Notes under the pieces: model-generated
The model's database searches: none
What the model saw: only the letters and a program-made list of their open reading frames with translations
What the model was told of the DNA's origin: nothing
Made by a program: the position numbers and the translations under genes
Part shown: piece by piece, positions 47,171 to 56,640 of the stretch
How the letters are laid out: each line of letters begins with the position of its first letter
How positions within the stretch are numbered: the stretch's first letter is position 1
DNA from: Rhodoferax sp.
GTDB lineage: Bacteria; Pseudomonadota; Gammaproteobacteria; Burkholderiales; Burkholderiaceae_C
DNA: 64,000 nucleotides
Direction of reading: 5' to 3'
NCBI GenBank assembly: GCA_030645355.1
Contig: JAUSNJ010000154.1
Location: 1-64,000, forward strand

Positions 47171-48052
47171 TCAGATGGGCGTCCTTTGCCGACGTCGAAA
47201 CTCTGCTGGTGTGCAATTCACCTCGCGCTTGAAGAACTTGCTGAAGTTGGTAGGCTCGTCAAAACCCAGTTTCTCTGCGATGGCGACGACGGACGCTTCC
47301 GTATGCACCAGCAATCGCTTCGCTTCCAGATTGATGCGCGCAGCGATGAAGGCTTTGGCTGTCATGCCGGTCGCTGCGGCCACTGCACGCGCCAGGCTCT
47401 TTTCCGTGTAGCCGAGCTGACCGGCGTAGTCGGCCACTTGGTGCCATTCAGCAAAGCGCTCGTCCACAAGCTGCTGGAAGCGCCTGAAGCGTTGCGATGC
47501 GGGAGAGACCAGTGGATCCTGTGCTGGTTGTCTGCCTTGCAGAATACTTAAGCGAGTCAAGAGCGTATGGAGCTGATGGCGCAGCAATGCATGCACGTCT
47601 TCCTGTTGCGCGTCGATCAGCGTGTCTTCCCGCATCTGCTGCAACAAGTCCGTTACCTTGCGCAGCTCTTGGCTACTGAGGACCATGTGTTCCGGCAACT
47701 GCTCTAAATTGAGAGCGAGCTTGAGATCGTGTGCGGTAGTTGAAACGGGTAAGACGAATTCAGGGCGGAACAATAGGTTCCAGCCGTCCCAGTCTTCACT
47801 TTGTCCGTAGTTGTGGGCCTGTCCCGCTCGCACCACCAGCAGCGATCCTGGCTCACAGGTGATCGACTTGAAGTCGACCATCTGGGTGCATGTGCCCTGC
47901 GTGACGCACACCAAGGTATGGAACTCGTACCGATGGGTAACTCGCACTTGCTCCTTGCCCCGGAGCCTGAGGTCGGCCACAGAAAAAACTTCCAGATCGA
48001 GTTGGTAAGGCGCTTGCGGTCGATAGCCCAGGCGCTGAATCTCCGAATTCAT
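47171..48052 (-). CDS. AraC family transcriptional regulator
   Basis: 293 residues from MNSEIQRLGYRPQAPYQLDL; the longer frame starts in the AT-rich promoter region. N-terminal cupin (RYEFHTLVCVTQGTC, GSLLVVRAGQAHNYG) and C-terminal double HTH (about 190-290; TEKSLARAVAAATGMTAKAF, SVVAIAEKLGFDEPTNFSKF). Divergent from two NTF2-like genes, which it probably controls. Base composition is less GC-rich than most neighbours. Confidence 0.92.
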   Translation of the reverse strand: MNSEIQRLGYRPQAPYQLDLEVFSVADLRLRGKEQVRVTHRYEFHTLVCVTQGTCTQMVDFKSITCEPGSLLVVRAGQAHNYGQSEDWDGWNLLFRPEFVLPVSTTAHDLKLALNLEQLPEHMVLSSQELRKVTDLLQQMREDTLIDAQQEDVHALLRHQLHTLLTRLSILQGRQPAQDPLVSPASQRFRRFQQLVDERFAEWHQVADYAGQLGYTEKSLARAVAAATGMTAKAFIAARINLEAKRLLVHTEASVVAIAEKLGFDEPTNFSKFFKREVNCTPAEFRRRQRTPI

Positions 48053-48139
48053 CTTCGTCCTTCCTGACGCGGGCTGTGCCGCTTTCGTGGTCTTGCATAT
48101 ATGACTTCCGCAATTGTCCAAAATGCACCCTTAAAAGGA

Positions 48140-48178
48140 GTATATATACCTGTCAAATTAGCCTCCAGTGTCAAATAA
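48140..48178. promoter_or_regulatory. Palindrome and direct repeats in AraC/NTF2 divergent promoter
   Basis: GTATATATAC (48140-48149) is a perfect palindrome. TGTCAAATTA (48151-48160) and TGTCAAATAA (48169-48178) are direct repeats 18 bp apart, like AraC-type half-sites. They lie in the AT-rich 159-bp gap between the AraC gene and the first NTF2-like gene. Assignment is by position. Confidence 0.45.
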
Positions 48179-48211
48179 TAACCATACACAACCACTTGAG
48201 AAAGACAACCA

Positions 48212-48655
48212 ATGAAGGCAGCAGACGTCAGCAAGATCACCGAAACCATCCTCGCCCTAGAGCTGGCAATCAACGAACGCTGGAACAAGGGCGATGTCGA
48301 CGGCGCGCTGGAGATGTACAGCGAGGACGTGACCTATTTCGACCCTATGACCGAGATGCGCCTGGAGGGCCGCAAGGCCGTGGAGGCGTACTTCCGCCAG
48401 TTTTTCGAGGGCAAGCTCAATATCCTGCGCAACGAGTTCCCCAACCCCCAGGTGATCGTCAGCGATGGCGGCGACCTCGCGGTGTTGCACTACAACCTGA
48501 TCAACATCGTTCTTGACGGACAAGGTGGCGAGAAGCAGGGCACCCCCTGGAACTCGACACAGGTCTATCGCCTCATCGAAGGCCAGTGGCGTGTGGTGCA
48601 TGTGAACTGGTCGTTCACGCGCAATCTGGCCGCCTTGCAGGCCATGATGGCCTGA
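48212..48655 (+). CDS. NTF2-like/SnoaL-like protein 1
   Basis: 147 residues. Cone-shaped NTF2 fold inferred from AINERWNKGDVDGALEMYSE, DVTYFDPMTEMRLEGRKAVE, and VYRLIEGQWRVVHVNWSF. Family members include polyketide cyclases, steroid isomerases and stress proteins of unknown function. It is followed 89 bp later by a second, different NTF2-like gene, both divergent from an AraC regulator. Confidence 0.85.
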   Translation: MKAADVSKITETILALELAINERWNKGDVDGALEMYSEDVTYFDPMTEMRLEGRKAVEAYFRQFFEGKLNILRNEFPNPQVIVSDGGDLAVLHYNLINIVLDGQGGEKQGTPWNSTQVYRLIEGQWRVVHVNWSFTRNLAALQAMMA

Positions 48656-48744
48656 TTTCTCCCCATGAAAACCACCACCTGCCGAGGCACCGCCCCGCGC
48701 TGGCACAAGCATTTTCCACAACCGCGTCAACACAGGAGCACGCC

Positions 48745-49134
48745 ATGCACAACATCGATATCGCCAAGGCCTACATCAAGGCCGTACAAACTAACGACCA
48801 AGTCACACTGGGCAACATCATTTCGCCCGACGTAATCTGGCACCAGCCGGGCAAGAACCGGTTTTCCGGCACGCACCAGGGCATGGCTGCCGTCGGCCCG
48901 ATGCTGGGCAAGATGATGGAGGTCTCCAAGGGGACGTTCGCCAACACCCGCGCCGACCACTACATGGCCAACGGGGATTGGGTGGTCATCACCATAGAGT
49001 TTGCTGGAGAGGCCAATGGCCTCAAGCTCAAGCAGCCCGGCGTGGACCTCATCCGCATGGAAGACGGCAAGATCGTCGAGGTCCGGCTGTTCTCGAGCGA
49101 CCAAGCGCAAGAGGACGCTTTCTGGGGGCAGTGA
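48745..49134 (+). CDS. NTF2-like/SnoaL-like protein 2
   Basis: 129 residues from MHNIDIAKAYIKAVQTNDQV; the longer frame overlaps the previous gene and lacks support. Ribosome site AGGAG is upstream (cacaggagcacgcc). The SnoaL-like core shows SPDVIWHQPGKNRFSGTHQG and GVDLIRMEDGKIVEVRLFS. Probably cotranscribed with the first NTF2-like gene. Function not known. Confidence 0.87.
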   Translation: MHNIDIAKAYIKAVQTNDQVTLGNIISPDVIWHQPGKNRFSGTHQGMAAVGPMLGKMMEVSKGTFANTRADHYMANGDWVVITIEFAGEANGLKLKQPGVDLIRMEDGKIVEVRLFSSDQAQEDAFWGQ

Positions 49135-49221
49135 CTCGTTGCACATTGCGCTGCCCCGCCAACACGGCGGTGTAAAGCGCTGACATGCAAATCAGGTTTC
49201 AACTCTCGTGGAACATGCCTG

Positions 49222-49277
49222 AACGCTATGTATTTTATAGCTACATAGTCATATTTCACGAGGGCTACAGGCTTGTT
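49222..49277 (+). repeat. Dispersed repeat copy E (3' of DUF2325 gene)
   Basis: ACGCTATGTATTTTATAGCT, then ACATAGTCATATTTCACGAG, then GGCTACAGGCTTG. It abuts the DUF2325 stop codon on the opposite strand. Confidence 0.75.
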
Positions 49278-50519
49278 TTACTCACAACTCTCTGGTGAAA
49301 TGCCGGCATGTCCCGTTGCCAGTACCGTCGCATCCTGCTTGAGGACCTGCTCCAGCCCGCGCACCAGCGATGAGGTGCTGGGGTTTTCCACAAACACACA
49401 GCGCTTGCCGGTGCGTTTGCAGAAGTCCTTGACCTTCCAATAGGCGTTGTGGCTGATGCAGCCGGTCTGGCAGATCACCAGGTCGGCGGCGGACAGGCTG
49501 GCGTCGAGCACGCTGTGGCTGTCTTCCAACCCGCCATCGTGGTGGGCAAAGCGCCCACCCACCCGTTCTACCACGTCGCGGTAGCTGGCCACATTGCCGC
49601 TGCGCCCGCCGACACACAGCACCACCTTCTGGTTCAGAACCACCGAGACCGGCACCGCCCACGGCTCGCGCTGTTTACCACTGTCTGCCCGCGTCGGGGC
49701 CGCCTGCCCGGTTTCCAGCAATTTGGTTGCGGCGGCAAGCTGCTGGCGCAGCGCCGCGTTCTGCCCTTCCAGTTCGACCTGGCGCTGGGCCATCTGCTCG
49801 ACTTTTTTCTGCTGGCGCACAAGGTTGTCCATGCCCGGTATCGAGGCCTTCAGGGCTACCAAATCCTCCCGCGCCATGGCGGCCGCGCTGTCCTTGGCCA
49901 GGCCATCGGCGCGAACCCGCACCAGTTGCGCCTGGAGTTGGGCCATGTCTGCCGACTTTTGCGCCAGCAGGCGGGTGCTGCGCTCCTGCACCCGGCCGAG
50001 TTCGCGGGCCAGCACCGCGTTTTCACCCAGCACGGCGTGGAAACGTGCCAGGTCCACCTGCACCCGTGCTCCGGCCTGGTGCTGCAGCATGTGCATGTCG
50101 CGGCACACGCGGCCCTGCAGCTCGGTGTCGCAACGCGGGTGTGTCAGCGTCGCCCACAGGGCGCCGGCCACGTCACCGCGGTGCACGGCTTGCGTCCAAC
50201 TTCCCGCCAGGGCCTGCGTCGTCTTGGCGCTGCGCGCCTGCTGCACTTCTCGGCTGTAGCGGGTGTCGAGTTCATCCTGCAGCAGCTCTGAGAGCCGATT
50301 GCGGTGCATGCATTCGGCCACAGCGCCCACATGCACGTCGTAGTCATCGGCCACCGCCTTGCCGCGCAGGGCCTTGCCGACGAGGCGGCGCAGGGTATCC
50401 AGCGGCAGGCAGACGCCCACCACGGGGCAGTGGCATTGGTGGTCCAGTTCCCAGATCCGGCGCCGCCGGGAGCCAGATGGCGGTTTTGCAGTCAGCAAGG
50501 CATTCGCGTGTTCACACAT
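49278..50519 (-). CDS. DUF2325 domain protein with coiled coil
   Basis: 413 residues. N-terminal Cys/His-containing part (MCEHANALL, HQCHCPVVGVC), a long Gln/Ala/Leu/Arg coiled-coil section (about 150-285) and a C-terminal DUF2325 domain (VVLCVGGRSGNVASYRDVVE, LVICQTGCISHNAYWKVKDF). Function unknown. It follows hemP and DUF1513 genes on the same strand, suggesting an iron/haem-linked role. AAGGAAA precedes the ATG. Confidence 0.88.
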   Translation of the reverse strand: MCEHANALLTAKPPSGSRRRRIWELDHQCHCPVVGVCLPLDTLRRLVGKALRGKAVADDYDVHVGAVAECMHRNRLSELLQDELDTRYSREVQQARSAKTTQALAGSWTQAVHRGDVAGALWATLTHPRCDTELQGRVCRDMHMLQHQAGARVQVDLARFHAVLGENAVLARELGRVQERSTRLLAQKSADMAQLQAQLVRVRADGLAKDSAAAMAREDLVALKASIPGMDNLVRQQKKVEQMAQRQVELEGQNAALRQQLAAATKLLETGQAAPTRADSGKQREPWAVPVSVVLNQKVVLCVGGRSGNVASYRDVVERVGGRFAHHDGGLEDSHSVLDASLSAADLVICQTGCISHNAYWKVKDFCKRTGKRCVFVENPSTSSLVRGLEQVLKQDATVLATGHAGISPESCE

Positions 50520-50604
50520 GGTGCTTTCCTTCGTTGAGGTTGGAGCACTGGCTGGCGGCCGCGGGCTGGTGCAGGTGGCTCCCGTTCGGGAGTTTGGGGG
50601 CGTG

Positions 50605-50823
50605 CTACTTGGTCAGTATCAGCTTGCCCAATGCGGTCTGGCGCAGCCGGTAGACCGCGCCGTTGTGCTCGATTTCGACTTCCTGGGCGCCGACAAAAAT
50701 GGCGCGGCTGGGCAGCCGGAGCACAGCCCCGGTGGCGGGCGCGCCCTTGCGCTGTACCGTTGCCGGGTCATCATGGGGCGCCACGCGAGTGTCTGGCGGG
50801 ATGGGCTCGGTTGGATGGGTCAT
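50605..50823 (-). CDS. hemP: Hemin uptake protein HemP
   Basis: 72 residues. The C-terminal half shows the HemP pattern: LPSRAIFVGAQEVEIEHNGA and YRLRQTALGKLILTK. The flexible N-terminus is Pro/Asp-rich. It starts just after the DUF1513 stop (4-bp gap), suggesting coupling. In other beta-/gammaproteobacteria HemP supports expression of haem or siderophore uptake genes. Confidence 0.92.
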   Translation of the reverse strand: MTHPTEPIPPDTRVAPHDDPATVQRKGAPATGAVLRLPSRAIFVGAQEVEIEHNGAVYRLRQTALGKLILTK

Positions 50824-50827
50824 TGGC

Positions 50828-52000
50828 TTAGCCCACCAGCGCCCAATGGTTGTCCAGTGCCAGCCCGACCGGCCACTTCAGGAACACCGGAGCCAGCGCG
50901 GGGTGCCAGCGCGCGACACCCCGGGCCGAACCCAACAACACGCCATCGCTATGTTGCGCCAACGGCCAGTTCGTCAAGGCGCCGGCGTCCTGCAGCTTGG
51001 CGATGGCGGTCAGCTCCTCGGGCGCATGCGGGCTCCACTGGAACGCGGTATTCGTGCGCAGGCAGCTCAGCACAAAGCCGCCATCCGGGCTGGCGACGAT
51101 GTCACCGCTGTAGCCCCCGCCATCATGGCCTTGTGCCGGGGTTTGCAGGGTGTCGCCGTCCCACACGGCCAGCACCGGAGAGGCACGGCGGCGGATCACA
51201 TCGTCATGCTCGTTCTGCAGCGCAATTCCCAACAGCGGCTTGGCCGTCGGCTGGCTGCTACCCGGTGTGACAACCGGCCGGCTCCAGGCCATGTGGCGAA
51301 TGCCCAGGCGCTGGTCCTTCAGTCGCCACTGCCCCAGGCGCTCACCGGTGGTGGGGTCCATGCGCACCAGGGACGAGTCCATCAGGTGCAGGTCGCGCTT
51401 CTTGTCGCCCTCGGCGCGCAGGATGCCGCCATTGGCCACCATCAGGTTGCCGGTGGCGTCCAGCAGCAACTGGTGGGGCTCCACGCCATAGGTGCGCCAC
51501 TGCGCCACCTTGCGCAGGGTCTGGCTGTCGCGCACCGACACCCAGCCCTGACCGGAACGCGCGCTGGTTTCGGCGGTGTACAGCCACTGGCCGTCGGCAC
51601 TGGCGCACAGGTGGCCATCCAGGGTGCGGCCCTCGGGCTCACTGTCCATGCGCAACCACTGCACCGCCTGGCCCTTGGCGTCGCAGCGCACGATCCACAT
51701 GCCTGGGCGGACCGCTACCGCAACAAAGCCACCGTCGGGCTGAACCAGCAGGCCATGCGTGCGCGTGGGAACCGCCAGCGTGGACTGGATGCGCACCTGG
51801 GCCGCCTGCCAATCCAGCTCAAACAGGCCAACAAATTCACCGGCCGCCGAGGTCGTACTTGCGTCCTGGTGCCAGGCCGCCAGCACGGTGGACCGGGAAG
51901 CTGGCCCCGCCTCGCTCGCGGACTGGGCCATCACTGCGAATGGCCACAGTGCGCCGGCGGCCAAAGCGCCGCCGGCGTGCAAGAAATCACGTTTTTGCAT
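50828..52000 (-). CDS. DUF1513 family periplasmic protein
   Basis: 390 residues from MQKRDFLHAGGALAAGALWP, a Tat-like leader (KRDFL) cleaved near VMAQ-SA. The mature part looks like a beta-propeller (repeats such as GLLVQPDGGFVAVAVRPG and DIVASPDGGFVLSCLR). DUF1513 proteins often accompany imelysin and iron-uptake genes; function unknown. It heads the DUF1513-hemP-DUF2325 block and is divergent from the TonB receptor across a Fur-like box. Confidence 0.9.
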   Translation of the reverse strand: MQKRDFLHAGGALAAGALWPFAVMAQSASEAGPASRSTVLAAWHQDASTTSAAGEFVGLFELDWQAAQVRIQSTLAVPTRTHGLLVQPDGGFVAVAVRPGMWIVRCDAKGQAVQWLRMDSEPEGRTLDGHLCASADGQWLYTAETSARSGQGWVSVRDSQTLRKVAQWRTYGVEPHQLLLDATGNLMVANGGILRAEGDKKRDLHLMDSSLVRMDPTTGERLGQWRLKDQRLGIRHMAWSRPVVTPGSSQPTAKPLLGIALQNEHDDVIRRRASPVLAVWDGDTLQTPAQGHDGGGYSGDIVASPDGGFVLSCLRTNTAFQWSPHAPEELTAIAKLQDAGALTNWPLAQHSDGVLLGSARGVARWHPALAPVFLKWPVGLALDNHWALVG

Positions 52001-52029
52001 ATTCGCTCTCAAATAAAACCATAGTTTAT

Positions 52030-52053
52030 TGCAAATGACAACGATTCGCATTT
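52030..52053. promoter_or_regulatory. Fur-like box
   Basis: TGCAAATGACAACGATTCGC, then ATTT. It resembles the betaproteobacterial Fur pattern (AATGA-nAA-nGATT-CGCATT) and is close to an inverted repeat. It is in the 145-bp gap between the divergent DUF1513 and TonB-receptor genes, consistent with iron repression of both. Confidence 0.7.
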
Positions 52054-52145
52054 AGAATTGCATTAAATCTTTTCGCCAGCCACACCGCCGGGGTTTCATT
52101 TCCCGCGGATTCAGCCAGCCAACAACCCCTGACCGAAACCGCACC

Positions 52146-54446
52146 ATGACCCAGCAGCACTTCAAGACAAATAAACCTCCAGCCCTCGTCAATATTGATT
52201 CATCTGCTACACATTCAATAGCAAAGCCGGGCAGGCACCTGCCGCTGGGCGCGCTGCTGCTGATGGGCTCGCTCAGTGCCATGGCCCAAACCGCCAACCC
52301 GGGCGCAGAAAAAACCCTCAAACCCGTCGTCATCAAAGAGCGGTTCGAGGCCGCAGAAGGCAAAGACGCCGTGCGCGCCACCACCAGCGGCATCGGCAAA
52401 GGCAACCAGGCGCTGCGCGACATTCCCCAGTCCATCACCGTCGTCACCGAAAAACTGGTGGACGACCGCAACCTGGACACCCTGAAAGACGTGCTGCACA
52501 ACACGGCCGGCGTGACCTTTCAGGCCGCCGAGGGCGGCGAGGAAGACATCCGCCTGCGCGGGTTTTCACTGGCAACCAGCGGCGACATTTTTGTGGATGG
52601 CCTGCGCGACCCGGCCTTCTACGACCGCGACACCTTCAACAACGACCGCATCGAACTGCTACGCGGCTCAGCCTCCATGCTGTTTGGCCGTGGCTCCACC
52701 GGCGGCGCAGTCAACCAGGTGTCCAAAGCGCCGCGCACCATTGACCAGCACGAAATCTCCACCACGCTGGGCCAGTACAACTACCGGCGCATCACCGGGG
52801 ACTTCAACGTCAAAACCGGAGACGATGCCGCCCTGCGCATCAACGCCATGGTGACCAAGGCCGACAACAATGCCGCAGGCAGCAGCATCGACAAAAAGGG
52901 CGTCGCCGGTGCCTACCGGTTTGGCATTGGCACGGCCGACGAGTTCTCAATCGGCCTGTACACGCTGCAAAACAACAATGGCATGAACTACGGGCTGCCG
53001 TGGACCAAGCCGACCGCGGCGTCGCCCACATCGGACACCACGGTCAACGACAAGATGGACCCCAGTGCCTTTTACGGCATGGCCAGCGACTACAACAATG
53101 GCACCGCCAAATATCTGACGGCCAGCCACCTGCACCGCTTCCAGGACGACAGCGAGATCAAGACCGTGGTCCGCAAAGGCGCCTACACCCGCGACCAGCG
53201 TGCCGGCACCGTGCGCTACTGCCAGAAGACAACCAACGCCACCACCGGTGTGGTGACCAATCCGCAGTGCCCCGCCACCGCCGTGGCACTGGACACGTAC
53301 GGCCCCAGCACCATTCTGAACCGCGGCAACAACGCCAAGATTCAGGACCTGGACGGCCTCTACGCCCAGAGCGACTACAGCCAAAAGATGACAGCCTGGG
53401 GCGTCAAGCACGAAATTCTGGCGGGGCTGGACTTTGCCCGCGAGTCCAAGAACGTCTACGCAGCATCCGCCGTCACCAAGCCCAAAACGCTGGCCGGCAC
53501 GCCATTTGACGGCGCTTCCATCGACGAGAGCGCCCGCACGGTGCTGCGCACCAGCGCTTTCCAGGCGCAAAACCTGGGCGCCTATGCCCAGGACATGGTG
53601 CATGTTGCCCCCAAATGGAAGGTACTGGGCGGCCTGCGTTACGACAGCATGCGTGGTGACTTCAACACCATCACCGCCACCGGTGCCGTTGGTTCGTCGT
53701 ATGCACAAACGATTGGCGACTGGAGCGAGCGCGTCGGCGTGCTGTACCAGCCCAGTGACCTGAGCTCGTACCACTTCTCGTGGGGCACGTCCTTCAACAC
53801 CTCGGCCGACACCTACTCCTACAGCGCCCTGAGCGCCAACACACCGCCCGAGCAAAGCCGCAACATCGAACTCGGTGCCAAGCTGGACACGGCCGACAAG
53901 CGCTTCACCACCCGCCTGGCCCTCTTCCAGTCCACCAAGTACAACGAACGCAACACCGACCCGGATTCCGCCGCCACCGCCTTCCTGCTGTCCGGAAAAC
54001 GCCACAGCAGCGGTCTGGAGATCGACATCACCGGCCACCTCAGCCCCAAGTGGGAAGTCTTTGGCTCCTACATGTGGATGCCGGATGCGGCCATTGACAT
54101 CGCATCGCCAACCGCCGGTGCCGGTGACCGGGCGGGTGAGCGCCCTGCCCTGACGCCCATCCACAGCGGCACGGTGTGGACCACTTACCAGCTCAACACG
54201 CAATGGCGCGTGGGCGCCGGTGTCAACTTCCGCTCGGAACAGGCGGCCAACCGCAACCCTGGCTGGATGGCACCCGCCTTTGCCACGGTGGACCTGATGA
54301 GTGAATACACCTTCAGCGAGCAGGTCACGCTCAAAGGCAACATCAGCAACATAGCCAACGTGGTCTACGCCGACTCGTTGTACACCGGGCACTACATCCC
54401 AGGTGCGGGCCGCAACGCGCAGTTGACACTGAGCCTGAAGTTCTAG
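52146..54446 (+). CDS. TonB-dependent siderophore receptor
   Basis: 766 residues. Signal peptide includes [16 protein letters not shown] TonB-box candidate (KPVVIKE) precedes the plug ([49 protein letters not shown]) and a 22-strand barrel ending in a C-terminal Phe (LTLSLKF). It resembles catecholate receptors of the Fiu/BfrA type, as expected beside a PiuC dioxygenase, but the ligand is not known. TGCTA...TAGCA at 52205-52223 looks like one half of the dispersed repeat. Confidence 0.92.
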   Translation: MTQQHFKTNKPPALVNIDSSATHSIAKPGRHLPLGALLLMGSLSAMAQTANPGAEKTLKPVVIKERFEAAEGKDAVRATTSGIGKGNQALRDIPQSITVVTEKLVDDRNLDTLKDVLHNTAGVTFQAAEGGEEDIRLRGFSLATSGDIFVDGLRDPAFYDRDTFNNDRIELLRGSASMLFGRGSTGGAVNQVSKAPRTIDQHEISTTLGQYNYRRITGDFNVKTGDDAALRINAMVTKADNNAAGSSIDKKGVAGAYRFGIGTADEFSIGLYTLQNNNGMNYGLPWTKPTAASPTSDTTVNDKMDPSAFYGMASDYNNGTAKYLTASHLHRFQDDSEIKTVVRKGAYTRDQRAGTVRYCQKTTNATTGVVTNPQCPATAVALDTYGPSTILNRGNNAKIQDLDGLYAQSDYSQKMTAWGVKHEILAGLDFARESKNVYAASAVTKPKTLAGTPFDGASIDESARTVLRTSAFQAQNLGAYAQDMVHVAPKWKVLGGLRYDSMRGDFNTITATGAVGSSYAQTIGDWSERVGVLYQPSDLSSYHFSWGTSFNTSADTYSYSALSANTPPEQSRNIELGAKLDTADKRFTTRLALFQSTKYNERNTDPDSAATAFLLSGKRHSSGLEIDITGHLSPKWEVFGSYMWMPDAAIDIASPTAGAGDRAGERPALTPIHSGTVWTTYQLNTQWRVGAGVNFRSEQAANRNPGWMAPAFATVDLMSEYTFSEQVTLKGNISNIANVVYADSLYTGHYIPGAGRNAQLTLSLKF

Positions 54447-54460
54447 ATCCCGGCCCGACC

Positions 54461-55144
54461 ATGCTGCTCCACTTACCCGACATCCTGACTGCTGACGAAG
54501 TGCGGCAGGCCCAATCCCTGCTGGCCGACGCGCCCTGGGGCGATGGCCGCATGGGTGCGGGCGACCAGGCGCGCCAGGTCAAGAACAACGAGCAGCTGGA
54601 CCACGACTGCGCAGCCGCCCAGGAGATCCGCGCCCTGGTGCTGCGCGCGCTGGACCGCAGCCCGCTGTTCTTCTCGGCCGCCCTGCCCAAGCGGGTGTTC
54701 CCGCCACGGCTGAACCGCTACGGTGGTGACAGCAACTTCTACGGCAACCACATCGACGGCTCGGTGCGCTACCTCCCCGACACCGGCCAGCGCGTGCGCA
54801 CCGACGTGTCGTGCACCATTTTCCTGGCCGACCCGGACAGCTACGACGGTGGCGAACTCTGCATCGCCGACACCTATGGCGAGCAGGCCGTCAAGCTGCC
54901 GGCCGGCCACATGGTGCTGTACCCCGGCACCAGCCTGCACCAGGTCAAGCCCGTCACGCGTGGCCACCGTCTAGCCTGTTTCTTCTGGATTGAAAGCATG
55001 GTGCGCAGCGACGAGCAACGCCGCCTGCTGTACGAGCTGGACATGAACCTGCTGGCCCTGCGCAAGCAGCATGGCGACTCGGCCGAGACCACCGCGCTGA
55101 CCGGCGTCTACCACAACCTGCTGCGCATGTGGGCCGATACCTGA
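54461..55144 (+). CDS. piuC: PKHD-type Fe(II)/2-oxoglutarate dioxygenase PiuC
   Basis: 227 residues. The jelly-roll iron site shows HxD in [11 protein letters not shown] (about 96-98), a distal His in [13 protein letters not shown] (about 157) and Arg in [10 protein letters not shown]. PiuC/YbiX genes are almost always next to catecholate siderophore receptors; here the receptor ends 14 bp upstream. It is iron-regulated with it. The substrate is not established. Confidence 0.94.
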   Translation: MLLHLPDILTADEVRQAQSLLADAPWGDGRMGAGDQARQVKNNEQLDHDCAAAQEIRALVLRALDRSPLFFSAALPKRVFPPRLNRYGGDSNFYGNHIDGSVRYLPDTGQRVRTDVSCTIFLADPDSYDGGELCIADTYGEQAVKLPAGHMVLYPGTSLHQVKPVTRGHRLACFFWIESMVRSDEQRRLLYELDMNLLALRKQHGDSAETTALTGVYHNLLRMWADT

Positions 55145-55168
55145 CGCCCGCTGCGACGAGATAACCCC

Positions 55169-55243
55169 ATGCAAACCTTCACTTTTCTGGCCCTGAGTTT
55201 TGCCCTGTCCATGGGCGCCGCTTTCTGGGTGCTGCGCAAATGA
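55169..55243 (+). CDS. 24-residue membrane peptide coupled to tonB
   Basis: MQTFTFLALSFALSMGAAFW followed by VLRK: one predicted transmembrane helix with a positive C-terminus. It sits between piuC and tonB. Its stop codon overlaps the tonB ATG in the pattern ATGA, so translation would be coupled. Ribosome site is weak (GAG). It may be a real small protein or only a coupling cistron. Confidence 0.5.
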   Translation: MQTFTFLALSFALSMGAAFWVLRK

Positions 55244-55893
55244 GCCGAAACCTGCGCATTGTTCTGGCCGTGCTGCTGCTACACGGTGGCGCACTGTGGG
55301 CGCTGCAGTCCGGGCTGCTGCGCAAGGTCGCAGAACTCGTGGTTCCCGCCGTGATTCTGGTGGAGATGGCCGCACCCGAAGCGGCCCAACCCGAGAAACC
55401 GGCACCGGTCCCGGCGCCGGTTGCAGCGCGGGTGCCCCAGGCCAAGCCCATCACACCGCCCACACCTTCTACGTTGGCCATTCAGGAAACGACACCGTCG
55501 ACAACGGAACTCGCCACCGTTGCCGCATCCGCAACGGTGGCGACCGCCCACACGGCGACCAGCACCCAGGCCAGCGCGCCCAACCTCCAGGCGGCGCCCG
55601 CGCCTGCAACATTGGTGCTGCCCTCCAGCGACGCCGACTACCTCAACAACCCCCGGCCGCCCTACCCGCCCATGAGTAAACGGCTGCGTGAACAGGGCAA
55701 AGTGGTGGTGCGCACCCTCATTGGCGTGGACGGCACGGCCCAGCAGGCTGAAATCAAACAGAGCAGCGGCTTTGACCGCCTGGATCAGGCGGCCCTTGCC
55801 ACCGCTCTGCGCTGGCGCTACGTGCCGGGCAAACGCTCTGGAGTGGCGGAGACCATGTGGTTCAACCTGCCCTTCACCTTTGTACTCGAATAA
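55240..55893 (+). CDS. tonB: Energy transducer TonB
   Basis: 217 residues. N-terminal anchor helix (about 6-24), Pro/Ala/Thr-rich spacer (about 45-130) and a C-terminal TonB domain with NPRPPYPPMSKRLREQGKVV and VPGKRSGVAETMWFNLPFTF. Transmits proton motive force to outer-membrane receptors such as the upstream receptor. Followed by exbB and exbD. Confidence 0.95.
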   Translation: MSRNLRIVLAVLLLHGGALWALQSGLLRKVAELVVPAVILVEMAAPEAAQPEKPAPVPAPVAARVPQAKPITPPTPSTLAIQETTPSTTELATVAASATVATAHTATSTQASAPNLQAAPAPATLVLPSSDADYLNNPRPPYPPMSKRLREQGKVVVRTLIGVDGTAQQAEIKQSSGFDRLDQAALATALRWRYVPGKRSGVAETMWFNLPFTFVLE

Positions 55894-55917
55894 CCCTTAA
55901 CCTTTTTGAAGAAGACC

Positions 55918-56628
55918 ATGGACACACACACCACCTCGTCACAACTCGGCCTGCTGGCACTCTGGAGCCAGGGCGATTGGGTCACCCGGTTCGTCGCACT
56001 GCTGCTGCTGGTCATGTCCCTTGCCTCGTGGATCGTCATCCTGATCAAGGCGCTGGACATCGTGAAATACAAGGGCCTGAGCCGCCGCACCGAGACGTTC
56101 TGGCACAGCGAAAGCTTTGAGGCGGGTCTGCGTGAACTGGGGCCCCACGCGGGCAACCCGTTTGTGGAGCTGGCCCATGCCGGACGCGAGGCCACGGCCC
56201 ACCACCGCAACGCGCAGACCCAGTTGCATGACACGCTGGACATCAGCGACTGGGTGATCCGCACGCTGCGCAACTCCATCGACGACAGCACCGCGCGCTT
56301 CCAGTCCGGCCTGGCCATCCTGGCGTCAGTCGGCTCCACCGCGCCCTTTGTCGGGCTGTTCGGCACGGTCTGGGGCATTTACCACGCGCTCATGGGCATC
56401 AGTTCTGAGGGCATGGCCACCATCGACAAGGTGGCAGGGCCGATTGGCGAGTCGCTGATCATGACCGCGCTGGGCCTGGCGGTCGCCATTCCGGCCGTGC
56501 TGGGCTACAACGCCCTGGTGCGCGGCAACAAGTCCATCCTGACCCGCCTGAACCGCTTCGCCCACGACCTGCACTCGTACTTTGTCACCGGCGCGCGCGT
56601 CGGCACGGGCACGGTCCGCAACGCTTAA
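55918..56628 (+). CDS. exbB: ExbB proton channel subunit
   Basis: 236 residues from MDTHTTSSQLGLLALWSQGD; GAAGAAG precedes this ATG, so the upstream in-frame TTG at 55906 is less likely. Three helices; conserved SVGSTAPFVGLFGTVWGIYH and GLAVAIPAVLGYN. With ExbD it powers TonB. Confidence 0.96.
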   Translation: MDTHTTSSQLGLLALWSQGDWVTRFVALLLLVMSLASWIVILIKALDIVKYKGLSRRTETFWHSESFEAGLRELGPHAGNPFVELAHAGREATAHHRNAQTQLHDTLDISDWVIRTLRNSIDDSTARFQSGLAILASVGSTAPFVGLFGTVWGIYHALMGISSEGMATIDKVAGPIGESLIMTALGLAVAIPAVLGYNALVRGNKSILTRLNRFAHDLHSYFVTGARVGTGTVRNA

Positions 56629-56640
56629 CCGAGAAACACC

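Noticed and set aside
52205-52223. TGCTACACATTCAATAGCA as an eighth repeat copy
   Set aside because: It matches only the first stem of the family; the GAGGGCTAG half is missing, and it lies in the signal-peptide region of the receptor. Noted but not counted.
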